Shown: positions 54,277 through 63,501, numbered from the stretch's first letter. The stretch: 64,000 nt of DNA from Kaistia granuli DSM 23481 (GCF_000380505.1 NZ_AQYH01000016.1:1-64000); one strand, 5' to 3'. The notes: generated by a model from the letters alone, not told the origin. Program-made: numbers and translations.

Positions 54277-55776
54277 TCAGATGGTCTGGTTGTAGGCGCC
54301 GACTTCCGGGTTTTCGCGCAGCGTCTCGTCGACGGCCTTGAACATCTCGCGCATGCGGGCTTCCGAGACGGGGCTCTCGACCACGACGACGAGCTCGGGC
54401 TTGTTCGACGAGGCGCGCACCAGGCCCCAGGTGCCGTCCTCGTTGACGACGCGCACGCCGTTGACGGTGACGAGGTCGATGATCTTCTGGCCGGCGACCA
54501 GTTCGCCCTTCGCCTGCTTCTCCTGGAAGCGGGCGACCACCTTGTCGATGACGCCATATTTCTTCTCGTCGTCGCAATGCGGCGACATGGTCGGCGAGCC
54601 CCAGGTCTTCGGCAGCGCGTCGCGCAGTTCGGCCATGGTTTTGCCGGGGTTACGGTCGAGCATGTCGAGGATGGCGAAGGCCGAGACCAAGCCGTCGTCA
54701 TAGCCGCGGCCGATCGGCTTGTTGAAGAAATAGTGGCCGGACTTCTCGAAGCCGGCGAGCGCGTTCAGCGCGTTCACCCGCCGCTTGATGTAGGAGTGGC
54801 CGGTCTTCCAGTAGTCGGCCTTGACGCCGTTGGCGATCAGCACCGGATCGGTGGCGAACAGGCCCGTCGACTTGACGTCGACGACGAAGGTCGAGTTCGG
54901 ATGCAGCGCCGAGAGGTCGCGCGCCAGCATGACGCCGACCTTGTCGGCGAAGATCTCCTCGCCGGTATTGTCAACGACGCCGCAGCGATCGCCGTCGCCG
55001 TCGAAGCCGAGGCCGACCGCCGCGCCATGCTCGAGCACCGCATCGCGGATCGCGTGCAGCATCTTCATGTCTTCGGGGTTCGGATTGTAGCGCGGGAAGG
55101 TGAAGTCGAGCTCGGCGTCCATCGGGATCACCTCGGCGCCGATCATCTCCAGCGCCTTCGGCGCGAAGGCGCCGGCTGTGCCGTTGCCGCAGGCGGCGAT
55201 CACCTTGATCGGGTGCTTCAGCTTCGGCCGGTTGGTGATGTCGGCCATGTAGCGGGCCGGGTAATTGTCGTGGAACACATACGAACCGCCACCAGCGAGG
55301 TCGAAGCTCGCCTTGAGGACGATTTCCTTCAACCGGCTCATCTCGTCGGGGCCGAAGGTCAGCGGCCGCGCCGCGCCCATCTTGACGCCGGTCCAGCCAT
55401 TCTCGTTGTGCGAGGCGGTGACCATGGCGACGGCCGGCACGTCAAGATCGAACTGGGCAAAATAGGCCATCGGCGTCACCGCGAGGCCGATGTCGTGCAC
55501 CTTGACGCCCGCCGCCATCAGGCCGGTCACGAGCGCCAGCTTGATCGAGGCCGAGTAGGAGCGGAAGTCATGGCCTGTAACGAGCTCGCGCTTGACGCCC
55601 ATCTCGCCGAGCAGCGTGCCGAGGCCCATGCCCAGCGCCTGAACGCCCATCAGGTTGATCTCGTCGCCGAACAGCCAGCGCGCGTCATATTCCCGGAAGC
55701 CGGTCGGCTTCACCATCGGCTTCGATTCGAAATCGTAGGTGTTGGCGACGAGCTTGGGCACCGGTGTCGGAAACAT
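54277..55776 (-). CDS. Phosphomannomutase/phosphoglucomutase
   Basis: A 499-residue alpha-D-phosphohexomutase interconverting hexose 1- and 6-phosphates for exopolysaccharide and LPS precursor synthesis. The active-site phosphoserine loop is MVTASHNENGWTGVK, the metal loop LGFDGDGDRCGVVD, and the sugar-specificity loop FEKSGHYFF. A C-terminal phosphate-binding region ends the protein (LVRASSNKPELVVVVES). GGGAG precedes the ATG at 55776. The E-K-S-G-H loop favours the PMM/PGM subgroup. Confidence 0.93.
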   Translation of the reverse strand: MFPTPVPKLVANTYDFESKPMVKPTGFREYDARWLFGDEINLMGVQALGMGLGTLLGEMGVKRELVTGHDFRSYSASIKLALVTGLMAAGVKVHDIGLAVTPMAYFAQFDLDVPAVAMVTASHNENGWTGVKMGAARPLTFGPDEMSRLKEIVLKASFDLAGGGSYVFHDNYPARYMADITNRPKLKHPIKVIAACGNGTAGAFAPKALEMIGAEVIPMDAELDFTFPRYNPNPEDMKMLHAIRDAVLEHGAAVGLGFDGDGDRCGVVDNTGEEIFADKVGVMLARDLSALHPNSTFVVDVKSTGLFATDPVLIANGVKADYWKTGHSYIKRRVNALNALAGFEKSGHYFFNKPIGRGYDDGLVSAFAILDMLDRNPGKTMAELRDALPKTWGSPTMSPHCDDEKKYGVIDKVVARFQEKQAKGELVAGQKIIDLVTVNGVRVVNEDGTWGLVRASSNKPELVVVVESPVSEARMREMFKAVDETLRENPEVGAYNQTI

Positions 55777-56018
55777 GGGAACTCCCGTTCGAAAAGGTGG
55801 ATTGGAGATTGGCGCGGAAATCGTTGCCAAATCAACACCACAACCGCGCAACCCGAGGGACAACGTGCGGATGCAGCGCCGACGATAGGATCGCGACTGC
55901 GTCGCCAGTATGTCGGGCGGAGGCGGCGGGACCCTGTCGGGCGGGTAAACCCACAGCCGATTGCGTGGTTCCCCCGGGAGCCATGGACGCGGCCCCGCCA
56001 TGACCTCGCCGCTGTGCC

Positions 56019-56048
56019 TTGACGCTTCCCCGCGCTCGCCCCTAACGT
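56019..56048 (+). promoter_or_regulatory. Possible promoter of the nucleoside hydrolase gene
   Basis: TTGACG (56019-56024) and TAACGT (56043-56048), 18 bases apart, face the nucleoside hydrolase gene about 50 bp downstream. The rest of the 323-bp gap between the divergent pgm and hydrolase genes shows nothing else recognisable. Confidence 0.4.
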
Positions 56049-56099
56049 CCGCCCGCCTTACTGGATCCGATCCTTCCCGATCGCATGGAGTGCCCGCGC

Positions 56100-57059
56100 G
56101 TGGCCAAGAAGCTCATTCTCGACGTCGACACCGGAACCGACGACGCCGTCGCCATCATGCTGGCGGCGCTGCATCCGGAAATCGAGCTGGTCGGCGTCAC
56201 CACCGTCAACGGCAATGTCGAGGTCAAGTTCTGCACCGACAACACGCTGCGCGTGCTCGACCATATCGGCCGTTCCGACATTCCGGTCTATGAGGGCTCG
56301 AACCGCCCCCTCGTGCGCGACAATTTCCCGGTGGCGCGTGGCGTCACCGACCAGGCGTCGAAATTCCATGTCGAGACGCTGCCGGTGCCGGCGGCGAAGT
56401 CGAAGAAGGCCGCCAAGGGCGCCGTCGACTACCTGGTCGAGACCTATCGCAATGCCAAGGATCCGATCGCGCTGATGCCGGTCGGACCGCTCACCAACAT
56501 CGCGGCAGCGCTCGCCGCCGATCCGGATTTCGCCAGGCGCGTGCCGGAGCTGATCATCATGGGCGGCGGCCACGAGATCGGCAACATGACGCCCTCGGCC
56601 GAGTTCAACATCTGGGCCGATCCGGAAGCGGCGGCCCGCGTGCTGAACGCCGGCTTCGAGAAGGTGACGCTGGTGACGCTCGACGCGACGCACCGGGCGC
56701 TGGTTTCCTATGCCGATTGCGACCGTCTCGCCGCGCTCGGCACGCCCGCCGGCCAGGCGACGTCGGACATCGTCCGCTTCCGCATCGAGATGCACGACAT
56801 CGCCCAGAAGATGGATGTGCTCGGCACGGCGCCGGTGCATGACGCCGTCTGCGTCGCCTATCTGGTCGATCCCGCGATCCTGACGACGCGCCGCCATCAC
56901 GTCGACGTCGAGACGGGTGGCGCGCTGACCGTCGGCCGCACGGTGATCGACACGCATTTCCGCGGCAACCGAGAGCCCAATGCCGATGTCGCCTTCGACG
57001 CGGATCCCAAGCGCTTTGTCGACATGCTGGCCGAGATTTTCGCCCGCCCGCATGGCTAG
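56100..57059 (+). CDS. Inosine/uridine-preferring nucleoside hydrolase
   Basis: A 319-residue nucleoside N-ribohydrolase releasing a base and ribose. The calcium-binding signature ILDVDTGTDDAVAIMLA is at residues 6-22, followed by VGVTTVNGNV, LMPVGPLTNIAAAL, IIMGGG and, near the C-terminus, the active-site His in VHDAVCVAYL. The start is decided by GGAG at 56087-56090, nine bases before the GTG at 56100; an ATG at 56085 has no such site. Together with deoB, add and upp it extends nucleoside salvage. Confidence 0.93.
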   Translation: MAKKLILDVDTGTDDAVAIMLAALHPEIELVGVTTVNGNVEVKFCTDNTLRVLDHIGRSDIPVYEGSNRPLVRDNFPVARGVTDQASKFHVETLPVPAAKSKKAAKGAVDYLVETYRNAKDPIALMPVGPLTNIAAALAADPDFARRVPELIIMGGGHEIGNMTPSAEFNIWADPEAAARVLNAGFEKVTLVTLDATHRALVSYADCDRLAALGTPAGQATSDIVRFRIEMHDIAQKMDVLGTAPVHDAVCVAYLVDPAILTTRRHHVDVETGGALTVGRTVIDTHFRGNREPNADVAFDADPKRFVDMLAEIFARPHG

Positions 57060-57092
57060 GGCGTTCGCCCTCGGAAGGGAGCGGCGGCGGGA

Positions 57093-58763
57093 CTACCCCC
57101 GCCGCACCACCTTCTCCGATGGCACGTCAAAATGCTGGATGCCCTTCTTCGCCGCCTCGTCGAGCGCGTCCTCGTAGCCGGCATCGGCATAGCGCAGCAC
57201 GCCGAGCGAGGTGTCGTTGGTGAGCGCCCGCGCAAGCCGTTCGCCAGCGGCCGGTGTACCGTCGGCGACCAGCGTGACGCCGGCCGAGGTCATGTAGCCG
57301 GCATAGCCGCCGCCGCCCGAATGGACGGTGACGAGATCGGCGCCGGAGGCGGCAAGCGCCATGGCGTCGAGCAGCGGCCAGTCGGCGATGGCGTCGGAGC
57401 CGTCACGAAGGTTCTCCGTCATGATGTTGGGATGCGCCATCGCGCCGGCGTCGAGGTGGTCGCGGGAAAAGGCGATCGGGCCGGAGAGCGCGCCGGCCGC
57501 GACCATGTCGTTGACCGCGAGCGCCAGTTCGGTGCGCGCGCCGTGGCCGAGCCAGGCGATCCGCGCCGGCAGGCCCTCGAACGGCACGTTCTCGCGCGCC
57601 AGCCTTATCCAGTTGGTGACGATCGGGTTGTCGGGGAAGCGCTCCAGCACGAGATCGTCGATGCGGCGGATGTCTTCCGGGTCGTTTGAAAGCGCCATCC
57701 AGCGGAACGGCCCGATGGCGCGGGCAAACAGCGGCCGCAAATACGCCTCGGTGAAGATCGGGATGTCGAAGGCGTTCGCCACGCCGGCCTCGCGGGCCTG
57801 GGTGCGGATCAGATTGCCATTGTCGAACACGACCGAGCCATGGCGCCGGAAATCCAGCATGGCGCGGACATGCGGGACGATCGAGGCGCGCGACAGCGCC
57901 ATCAGCCTGGCCGGGTCGGACTGGCGCAGGGCCCGGACCTCGGCCAGCGGAAGGCCGGCCGGGACATAGCCATAGACAAGGTCATGCGCCGAGGTCTGGT
58001 CGGTGACGATATCGGGATAGATGCCGCGCCGGACAATCTCGGGATAGATCTCGGCGGCGTTGCCGACCAGGGCGACGGAGAGCGGCTCGCGATGATGGCG
58101 GGCGTGGGCAATCCGCTGCAGGGCGGTGTCGAGGTCGGGCGCGATCTCGTCGACATAGCCGATCGCCTTGCGCTTTTCCGCCCGCTCGGGATCGACGTCG
58201 ACGGTGAGGATGGCGGCGTTCGCCATGCGGCCGGCGAGCGGCTGCGAGCCGCCCATGCCGCCGAGCCCGGCGGTCAGGATGAAGCGGCCCCGCAGATCGC
58301 CGCCGAAATGCTTCTCGGCGATCCGCATGAAGATCTCGTAGGTGCCCTGGATGACGCCCTGGCTGCCGATATATTGCCAGGCGCCGGCCGTCAGCCCGCC
58401 CCAGCAGATCAGGCCTTTCTGCTCCAGCTCGTAGAAATATTCCGCCTTCGCCCATTGGCCGACGATGTTGCAGTTCGCCATGATGACGATGGGCGCCTGC
58501 ACCTGCGTGCGCAGCAGGCCGATCGGCTTGCCTGACTGGACGATGAGGGTCTGGTCCTCGTCCAAGGTTTTCAGCGCCTGGACGATGGCGTCATGCGCTG
58601 CCCAGTTGCGCGCCGCCTTGCCGAGGGCTGCGTAGACGATCAGGCTGTCCGGGTCCTCGCCGACCGAGAGCACGTTTTCGAGCAACCGCAGCAGGCCCTC
58701 CTGCCGCCAGCCCTTGCAGCGGAGCGTCGTGCCCGAGGTGACGGGATAGCGCGGGTTCCTCAT
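57093..58763 (-). CDS. Non-canonical urocanase family protein, probable thiourocanate hydratase
   Basis: A 556-residue urocanase-fold enzyme of normal length. The NAD-binding and fold hallmarks are kept: YIGSQGVIQGTYEIF (131-145), TAGLGGMGGSQPLAGRM (164-180), DQTSAHD (255-261) and SRDHLDAG. Many active-site stretches differ from HutU as I remember it: ICWVGLG, which carries the essential Cys (Cys410 in Pseudomonas putida), is IAWLGHG here (Ala403); HHGGGVGMGFS is HSGGGGYAGYM; DPLHGYLP is DLVYGYVP. No hutH, hutI or hutG is near. Its neighbours are a thiohydantoin-desulfurase-family protein, a carbamoylase and a hydantoinase, so hydration of thiourocanate is the most economical assignment. It is the last gene of the operon. 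Confidence 0.75.
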   Translation of the reverse strand: MRNPRYPVTSGTTLRCKGWRQEGLLRLLENVLSVGEDPDSLIVYAALGKAARNWAAHDAIVQALKTLDEDQTLIVQSGKPIGLLRTQVQAPIVIMANCNIVGQWAKAEYFYELEQKGLICWGGLTAGAWQYIGSQGVIQGTYEIFMRIAEKHFGGDLRGRFILTAGLGGMGGSQPLAGRMANAAILTVDVDPERAEKRKAIGYVDEIAPDLDTALQRIAHARHHREPLSVALVGNAAEIYPEIVRRGIYPDIVTDQTSAHDLVYGYVPAGLPLAEVRALRQSDPARLMALSRASIVPHVRAMLDFRRHGSVVFDNGNLIRTQAREAGVANAFDIPIFTEAYLRPLFARAIGPFRWMALSNDPEDIRRIDDLVLERFPDNPIVTNWIRLARENVPFEGLPARIAWLGHGARTELALAVNDMVAAGALSGPIAFSRDHLDAGAMAHPNIMTENLRDGSDAIADWPLLDAMALAASGADLVTVHSGGGGYAGYMTSAGVTLVADGTPAAGERLARALTNDTSLGVLRYADAGYEDALDEAAKKGIQHFDVPSEKVVRRG

Positions 58764-58776
58764 CACGTCTCGCCCT

Positions 58777-59913
58777 TCATTTCTTGCCCTTCCGCTTCTT
58801 CCTGGTCTCTTCCTCGAACACGTAGCGGGCGATCTCGATGCCCATCGCCGCCTCGACCGGCGGATAGACGGACGGATCGAGCACGCCGGCCGAGAGCGGG
58901 ATGATCGTCTTCGGCACATGCAGCACATGCACGTTCATGCCGACATGCAACTGGCCGACCGAGAGCGGCTCGCCGTCCTTGTCGAGCGTGGTGATGACAT
59001 CCGGGAAGGTGGCAATCCGTGTGCCGGCGGCGTCGTCGATCGCCATGTATTCGTTCATGACATGCAGCGTCGTCGCCTTGTCGCCGCTGCCGATCACCAC
59101 CGTGCCGATGTCGAAGGCGGCGTTGGTGTAGACAACGTCCTTGCGGGCGATGCGGCCGGAAACGGCGATCGCGCCGCCCGTCACCTTGCAGATCGCGTCG
59201 ATGACGGCGCTGCCGCCGCCCTTGCCGGGGCCCTTGCCCTCGGCGGCGAGGATCGCCTCGCCGAGCGCCAGCGCCATCGAGATGCCGCCGAGCGCGGCGT
59301 TCTTCCGCACATAGCTGGCGCGCACCGGATTGCGGGCCGAGGCGATGAAGCCGCCCGACATGTCGGAGGCGGTGCGCAGGATCGGCGAGATCTTGGCGGT
59401 GGCGCCGCGCACGGCCAGCTCGATATAGCGGTTGTCGGCGCGATTGCCGCCGACCGCGGTCTGGATCGTCGGCTCGGGCGAGGCGGCGAGGCCGATCGAG
59501 CCCATGTCGCCGGTCGGGTGGGCGCGGATGTCGCCGACGGCGTCGAGCACCTTGGTGCCGAGGATGGCCGAAGGCAGCCAGCCGTTCAGCGTCGAGGAAC
59601 GGCCGTTCTGGCCGACCATCAGCGCCGCCAGCGGCTCGCCAAGGGCTTCCTGCAACAGGCGCACCGCCTTGACGTAGTCGACGCCCTGCATCTCCCATCG
59701 CGTCGTGCCGGCCGGCGCGCCGATGGCGGCGGCGGTGGCAACCCAGTCGTCCTTCTCGAGCTCGTCAAGCGTGACCAGCTCGGGCCGGCCGATGCGCACG
59801 GCCGCGAGGCCCAGCATGCGGCCGTGATCGGCCCAGCCGCCGCCGCCCGCCGCGTAGACAGAACCGCCGCGAACGGCGGCTTCAACGTCCTTCTCGGTCA
59901 GGATGCGGCCCAT
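58777..59913 (-). CDS. DUF917/S-methyl-thiohydantoin desulfurase family protein
   Basis: A 378-residue DUF917 protein. The N-terminal GGSVYAAGGGGWADHGRMLGLAAVRIG and GQNGRSSTLNGWLPSAILG, and the later GGSAVIDAICKVTGG in substance, are typical of this family, which I recall being renamed S-Me-THD (S-methyl-thiohydantoin desulfurase). It would replace the sulfur of a (methyl)thiohydantoin by oxygen. The ATG at 59913 follows AAAGGAAC. It lies 13 bp upstream of the urocanase-like gene and 78 bp downstream of the carbamoylase gene. Hydrolysis of the thiohydantoin formed from thiourocanate is the inferred step. Confidence 0.8.
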   Translation of the reverse strand: MGRILTEKDVEAAVRGGSVYAAGGGGWADHGRMLGLAAVRIGRPELVTLDELEKDDWVATAAAIGAPAGTTRWEMQGVDYVKAVRLLQEALGEPLAALMVGQNGRSSTLNGWLPSAILGTKVLDAVGDIRAHPTGDMGSIGLAASPEPTIQTAVGGNRADNRYIELAVRGATAKISPILRTASDMSGGFIASARNPVRASYVRKNAALGGISMALALGEAILAAEGKGPGKGGGSAVIDAICKVTGGAIAVSGRIARKDVVYTNAAFDIGTVVIGSGDKATTLHVMNEYMAIDDAAGTRIATFPDVITTLDKDGEPLSVGQLHVGMNVHVLHVPKTIIPLSAGVLDPSVYPPVEAAMGIEIARYVFEEETRKKRKGKK

Positions 59914-59991
59914 GGCGGAAGTTCCTTTCGGGAGCGTTTCGAGCGAATTGGACACCGGGTCGCGGGCAAGAAACCGCGGCCCTTCCTGGTT

Positions 59992-61248
59992 CTAGGCGAG
60001 GGCCTTGTCGAGGCGGAGCACGGCTTCGTAGAGGACGGCGGCGCCGGCGGCGATCTCGCCTGGCTCCGACCATTCGTCCGGCGTGTGGCTGCGGCCGTCC
60101 TTCGAGGGAATGAAGATCATCGCCGAAGGGGCGATGCGCGAGAACCAGGCCATGTCGTGGCCGGCGCCCGACGCCATCCAGTGGGTCGTGAGGCCGAGCG
60201 CCCCGCTCGCATCCTCCAGCACGTCGAGCAGGCGGGGATCGGATAGCGCCGGCAAGGCGTCGGACAGGATGCGGAATTCGCTGATCCGCGTCGCCGTTCC
60301 GGACATCGCCCGCGTCAGCAGCGGGCGCAATTCCTCGACGAAGCCCTGCAGAAAGCCGCGCTCCTCGGCGCGCGCGTCGAGCAGCAGGGTGACCCGGCTC
60401 GGCACGACATTGGCGGCATTCGGCTCGATGCGGAATTCGCCGACGGTCGCGACGAAATGGCCATGGCCGGCGGCCGCGCGGCGGCGCGCATCCTTGGCGA
60501 TGACCGAGACGGCCGCGGCGGCGCCGACCAGCGCGTCCTGGCGCAGCGTCATTGGCGTCGTGCCGGCATGGTCGGCGCGTCCCTCGATGACGATCTCGAT
60601 CCGCGTGATGCCGGCGATCGCGGTGACGATGCCGATGTCGCGGCGTTCGTCCTGCAATACCGGCCCCTGCTCGATATGCATCTCGAGATAGGCGGCGATG
60701 TCGTCGCGCTTTGCCGTGTCGAGCTCGTCGACGTCGCCGCCCATGCGGTCGATCGCGGCGGCGAGAATTTCGCCGGTCGGCTCCGAACGGGTCAGCTGCT
60801 CTTCCGAAAGCTGGCCGGCAATGGCGCGGCTGCCGATGCAGGAGAGGCCGAAGATCGACACCTCCTCGGCCAGGCAGTCGATCACCTCGAAGGCATGATC
60901 AAGCTTCGCGCCGTGGCGCGTGAGGCTGCGGGCGACGGCGATCCCGGCCATCACGCCGGCCGTGCCGTCGAAGCGGCCGCCATCTGGCACGGTATCGCTG
61001 TGCGAGCCGATGACGATCGTCTTGGCGTCCTCGGTCCGGCCCTCGCGCCGGCCGATCAGATTGCCAGCGGTATCGATGCGGACGGCGAGCCCGGCGTCGC
61101 GCATGCGCTCGGCGACGAAGGCGCGACCTTCCAGGAACATCGGCGAGAAGGCGCGACGCGTCCAGGGCCGGTCGGCGTCGGTCAGCGCGGCGAGTGCCAT
61201 CAGATCGTCCCAGAGCCCGGTCTCGTCGATGGGCAGATTGGCGCGCAT
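59992..61248 (-). CDS. M20-family hydantoinase/carbamoylase (N-carbamoyl-L-amino acid amidohydrolase-like)
   Basis: A 418-residue binuclear zinc amidohydrolase of the AmaB/allantoate amidohydrolase group. The metal ligands are H83 and D94 in GSHSDTVPDGGRFDGTAGV, the Glu pair in CLAEEVSIFG, the His in EMHIEQGPVLQ and the C-terminal His in KDGRSHTPDEW; the dimerisation loop GRADHAGTTPM is present. Such enzymes release CO2 and ammonia from N-carbamoyl amino acids. In this operon the expected substrate is N-carbamoyl-L-glutamate. Its ATG lies 8 bp after the hydantoinase-like gene. Confidence 0.88.
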   Translation of the reverse strand: MRANLPIDETGLWDDLMALAALTDADRPWTRRAFSPMFLEGRAFVAERMRDAGLAVRIDTAGNLIGRREGRTEDAKTIVIGSHSDTVPDGGRFDGTAGVMAGIAVARSLTRHGAKLDHAFEVIDCLAEEVSIFGLSCIGSRAIAGQLSEEQLTRSEPTGEILAAAIDRMGGDVDELDTAKRDDIAAYLEMHIEQGPVLQDERRDIGIVTAIAGITRIEIVIEGRADHAGTTPMTLRQDALVGAAAAVSVIAKDARRRAAAGHGHFVATVGEFRIEPNAANVVPSRVTLLLDARAEERGFLQGFVEELRPLLTRAMSGTATRISEFRILSDALPALSDPRLLDVLEDASGALGLTTHWMASGAGHDMAWFSRIAPSAMIFIPSKDGRSHTPDEWSEPGEIAAGAAVLYEAVLRLDKALA

Positions 61249-61256
61249 GGTGCGGA

Positions 61257-62630
61257 TCAGTTTCCGATCGGCAGGGTGGCCGGCGGTCGCACGAACCGGC
61301 CCGATCCGGGTTCGGCCAGCACGTCGCGTCCGTCGAAGGCCAGTTTCCCGCGCAGGAACGTCGTGCTCACGCGCCAGGGGAGCTCGATGCCGTGATAGGG
61401 GCTCCAACCCACTACATTATGCCCACTCGCGCTGGCGTCATAGAGCAGCGGCTCCGGCGTCAACACGGCAATGTCGGCGTCCTTGCCGATTTCGAGCGCG
61501 CCCTTCTCGTGATCGATGCGGAAGTGCTTCGCCGGGTTCGCCGCCATCAGCCGGGCCGCCCAGGTCAGCGGGATGCCGCGCTCGAGCGCGCCCTTGACGA
61601 AGAGGGGCAGCATCACCTCGAGTCCCGGCACGCCGGAGGCATTGTCCAGCATGGCCGGCTTGGTCTTGCGGTCCTCCGACCACGAAACGTGATCGGTCGA
61701 GACCAGCGTGACATGGCCGAGGGTCACCTGCCGCCACAGCGCCTCGACCTCGGCGCGCGGCCGGATCGGCGGGTTGATTTTCGCCTTGCCGCCGAGGCGG
61801 CGGACGTCGTTCTCCTCGTCGAGCGTCAGATAGTGGATGCAGACCTCGACGGTTGCGGCAAATCCCTCGGCGCGGTAGCGCGCTGCGAGTTCGGGCCCGC
61901 GCGCCAGGGAAGAATGCACGACATGGGCCGGGCAACCCGTCAGCGCGCCGGTCTCGAAGATTTCGACATCGGCGAGAAGCTCCGTGATCGGCGGCCGTGA
62001 CAGGCCATGCGCGCGCCAGTCGGTGACGCCCGAGGCCCGGACACGGGCCATATGCGCATCGACCGCCTCGTGGATCTCGTTGTGGACGCCGGCGGTGAGC
62101 CCTGTCGGGGCGATGGCGGCGAAGCAATCGGCGAGCAGCGCCGGCGGAATGCGCGGAAAGCGTTTGGCGTCGGTGCCGAAGGTCGAGAATTTGAACGCGG
62201 CGACGCCGGCCGCCACCATTTCGGGAATGCGGGCCGGGCCCTCCTGCGGGTCGATCGTCCCATAGAGAGCATAGTCGACGCGCGCCTGCGGTGAGGCATG
62301 GGCGATCTTCCTCGCCACGGCCGCGGCGGAGCAGACGAGATTGCCCTCGTCATAGGGCATGTCGACGATGGTGGTGACGCCGCCGGCCGCCGCCGAGCGG
62401 GTCGACCAGAGGAAGTCCTCCTGGTCCTTCTGGCTCAGCGAATGTACCTGCGCGTCGATGGCGCCAGGCAGGATCAGCGCCTCGCCCAGCGCGTGCTTTT
62501 CGCGCGCTGCCGGAGCCTCGCCCTGGCCGATCAGGGCGATCTTGCCGTCGCGCACCGCGACGAAGCCGCCGGGGATGATCCGATCGGCGGTGACGACGGT
62601 TCCGGAGAGGACGAGATCGAAATCGCTCAT
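61257..62630 (-). CDS. Dihydropyrimidinase/hydantoinase-like amidohydrolase
   Basis: A 457-residue cyclic-amidohydrolase family enzyme. The metal site differs in one place: GAIDAQVHSLSQKDQED has Gln61 where hydantoinases have the first His of H-x-H; H63 remains. The carboxylated lysine is K147 in AAFKFSTFG, further His residues are in AGVHNEIHE and CPAHVVHSS, and the catalytic Asp in LVSTDHVSWSED. GAGGAAG precedes the ATG. It would open a hydantoin ring, here probably hydantoin-5-propionate, to the N-carbamoyl amino acid used by the next gene product. Confidence 0.85.
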   Translation of the reverse strand: MSDFDLVLSGTVVTADRIIPGGFVAVRDGKIALIGQGEAPAAREKHALGEALILPGAIDAQVHSLSQKDQEDFLWSTRSAAAGGVTTIVDMPYDEGNLVCSAAAVARKIAHASPQARVDYALYGTIDPQEGPARIPEMVAAGVAAFKFSTFGTDAKRFPRIPPALLADCFAAIAPTGLTAGVHNEIHEAVDAHMARVRASGVTDWRAHGLSRPPITELLADVEIFETGALTGCPAHVVHSSLARGPELAARYRAEGFAATVEVCIHYLTLDEENDVRRLGGKAKINPPIRPRAEVEALWRQVTLGHVTLVSTDHVSWSEDRKTKPAMLDNASGVPGLEVMLPLFVKGALERGIPLTWAARLMAANPAKHFRIDHEKGALEIGKDADIAVLTPEPLLYDASASGHNVVGWSPYHGIELPWRVSTTFLRGKLAFDGRDVLAEPGSGRFVRPPATLPIGN

Positions 62631-62690
62631 GGCTGCTTCCTCGGGTTCGGCGCCCCGGCGGGGGGCTGGGCCCATGAACACGGTCGACGT

Positions 62691-62717
62691 TGGATCCCGG
62701 CCTTCGCCGGGATGACG
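62691..62717. repeat. Half copy of the CGTCATCCC-type repeat
   Basis: TGGATCCCGG followed by CCGGGATGACGG matches the right half of the element at 52981-53082 and forms a small hairpin. It lies in the 112-bp gap between the permease and hydantoinase-like genes of the operon. Confidence 0.6.
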
Positions 62718-62742
62718 GCGGAGAATGACACGCGCGCCCGCC

Positions 62743-63501
62743 TCATCCCGTAACCTCCGCCAGCCGGCCCGTGCGCCGGGCGACGCGGCGTTCGAGGATC
62801 GCCAGGGCGTCATAGAGCAGTACGGCGAGCAGCGCGACGATGATGCCGCCCTGCAGGATGAAGGCGGTGTTGGAGGTGAGCAGGCCGGCGATGATCACCT
62901 CGCCGAGCCCCTTGGCGGCGACGGTCGAGCCGATCGTCGCCGTCCCCATGTTGATGACGACCGAAAGTCTTATGCCGGCGAGGATGACGGGCAGCGCCAG
63001 CGGCAGCTCGACGCGAAAGAGCTGCTGGTTCGGCGACAGGCCCATGCCGCGCGCCGCCTCGACGACATTGCCGGGCACTTCCTTCAAGCCGGTGATCGTG
63101 TTCTCGAAGATCGGCAGCAGCCCATAGAGCACAAGCGCGATCAGGGTCGGCTTGACGCCGAAGCCGACGACGGGAACCGCGAGGGCCAGCACGGCGACGG
63201 GCGGGAAAGTCTGGCCGATATTGACGAGGCTGCGCGACAGCGGCAGAAACTCCGCCCCCATCGGCCGGGTGACGAAGACCCCCATGACCAGCGCCAGCGC
63301 CGCGCCGATCAGGCTTGCCACCGCGACGAGGCCGAGATGGGCGAGCGTCAGGCTGAGCAGGCTCGACTGGGTGTAGATCGCCGGCGCGTTGTTTTCGGTG
63401 AAGGGCTTCAGGATCGGCTCGAACCATTCCGGCCTGAGAACGAGCGCCAGCAGCAGCGCCAGCGCCGCCAGACGGGCGACAGGACCGACAAGACGGCTCA
63501 T
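62743..63501 (-). CDS. OpuB/OpuC-type quaternary-amine ABC transporter permease
   Basis: A 252-residue permease of the glycine betaine/choline/carnitine class. It has about six membrane segments, and the coupling loop reads NVVEAARGMGLSPNQQLFRVELPLALPVILAGIR in substance (EAA motif) near residue 150. The preceding FLPLSRSLVNIGQTFPPVAVLALAVP is typical of OpuBB/OpuCB. There is no fused binding domain, unlike some ergothioneine transporters. It overlaps the ATPase gene by 4 bp. Uptake of a betaine such as ergothioneine fits the downstream enzymes. Confidence 0.92.
   Translation of the reverse strand: MSRLVGPVARLAALALLLALVLRPEWFEPILKPFTENNAPAIYTQSSLLSLTLAHLGLVAVASLIGAALALVMGVFVTRPMGAEFLPLSRSLVNIGQTFPPVAVLALAVPVVGFGVKPTLIALVLYGLLPIFENTITGLKEVPGNVVEAARGMGLSPNQQLFRVELPLALPVILAGIRLSVVINMGTATIGSTVAAKGLGEVIIAGLLTSNTAFILQGGIIVALLAVLLYDALAILERRVARRTGRLAEVTG

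Noticed and set aside
57093-58763. The urocanase-like gene as a histidine-utilisation hutU
   Set aside because: hutH, hutI, hutG and a HutC regulator are absent, and the catalytic Cys region is changed.
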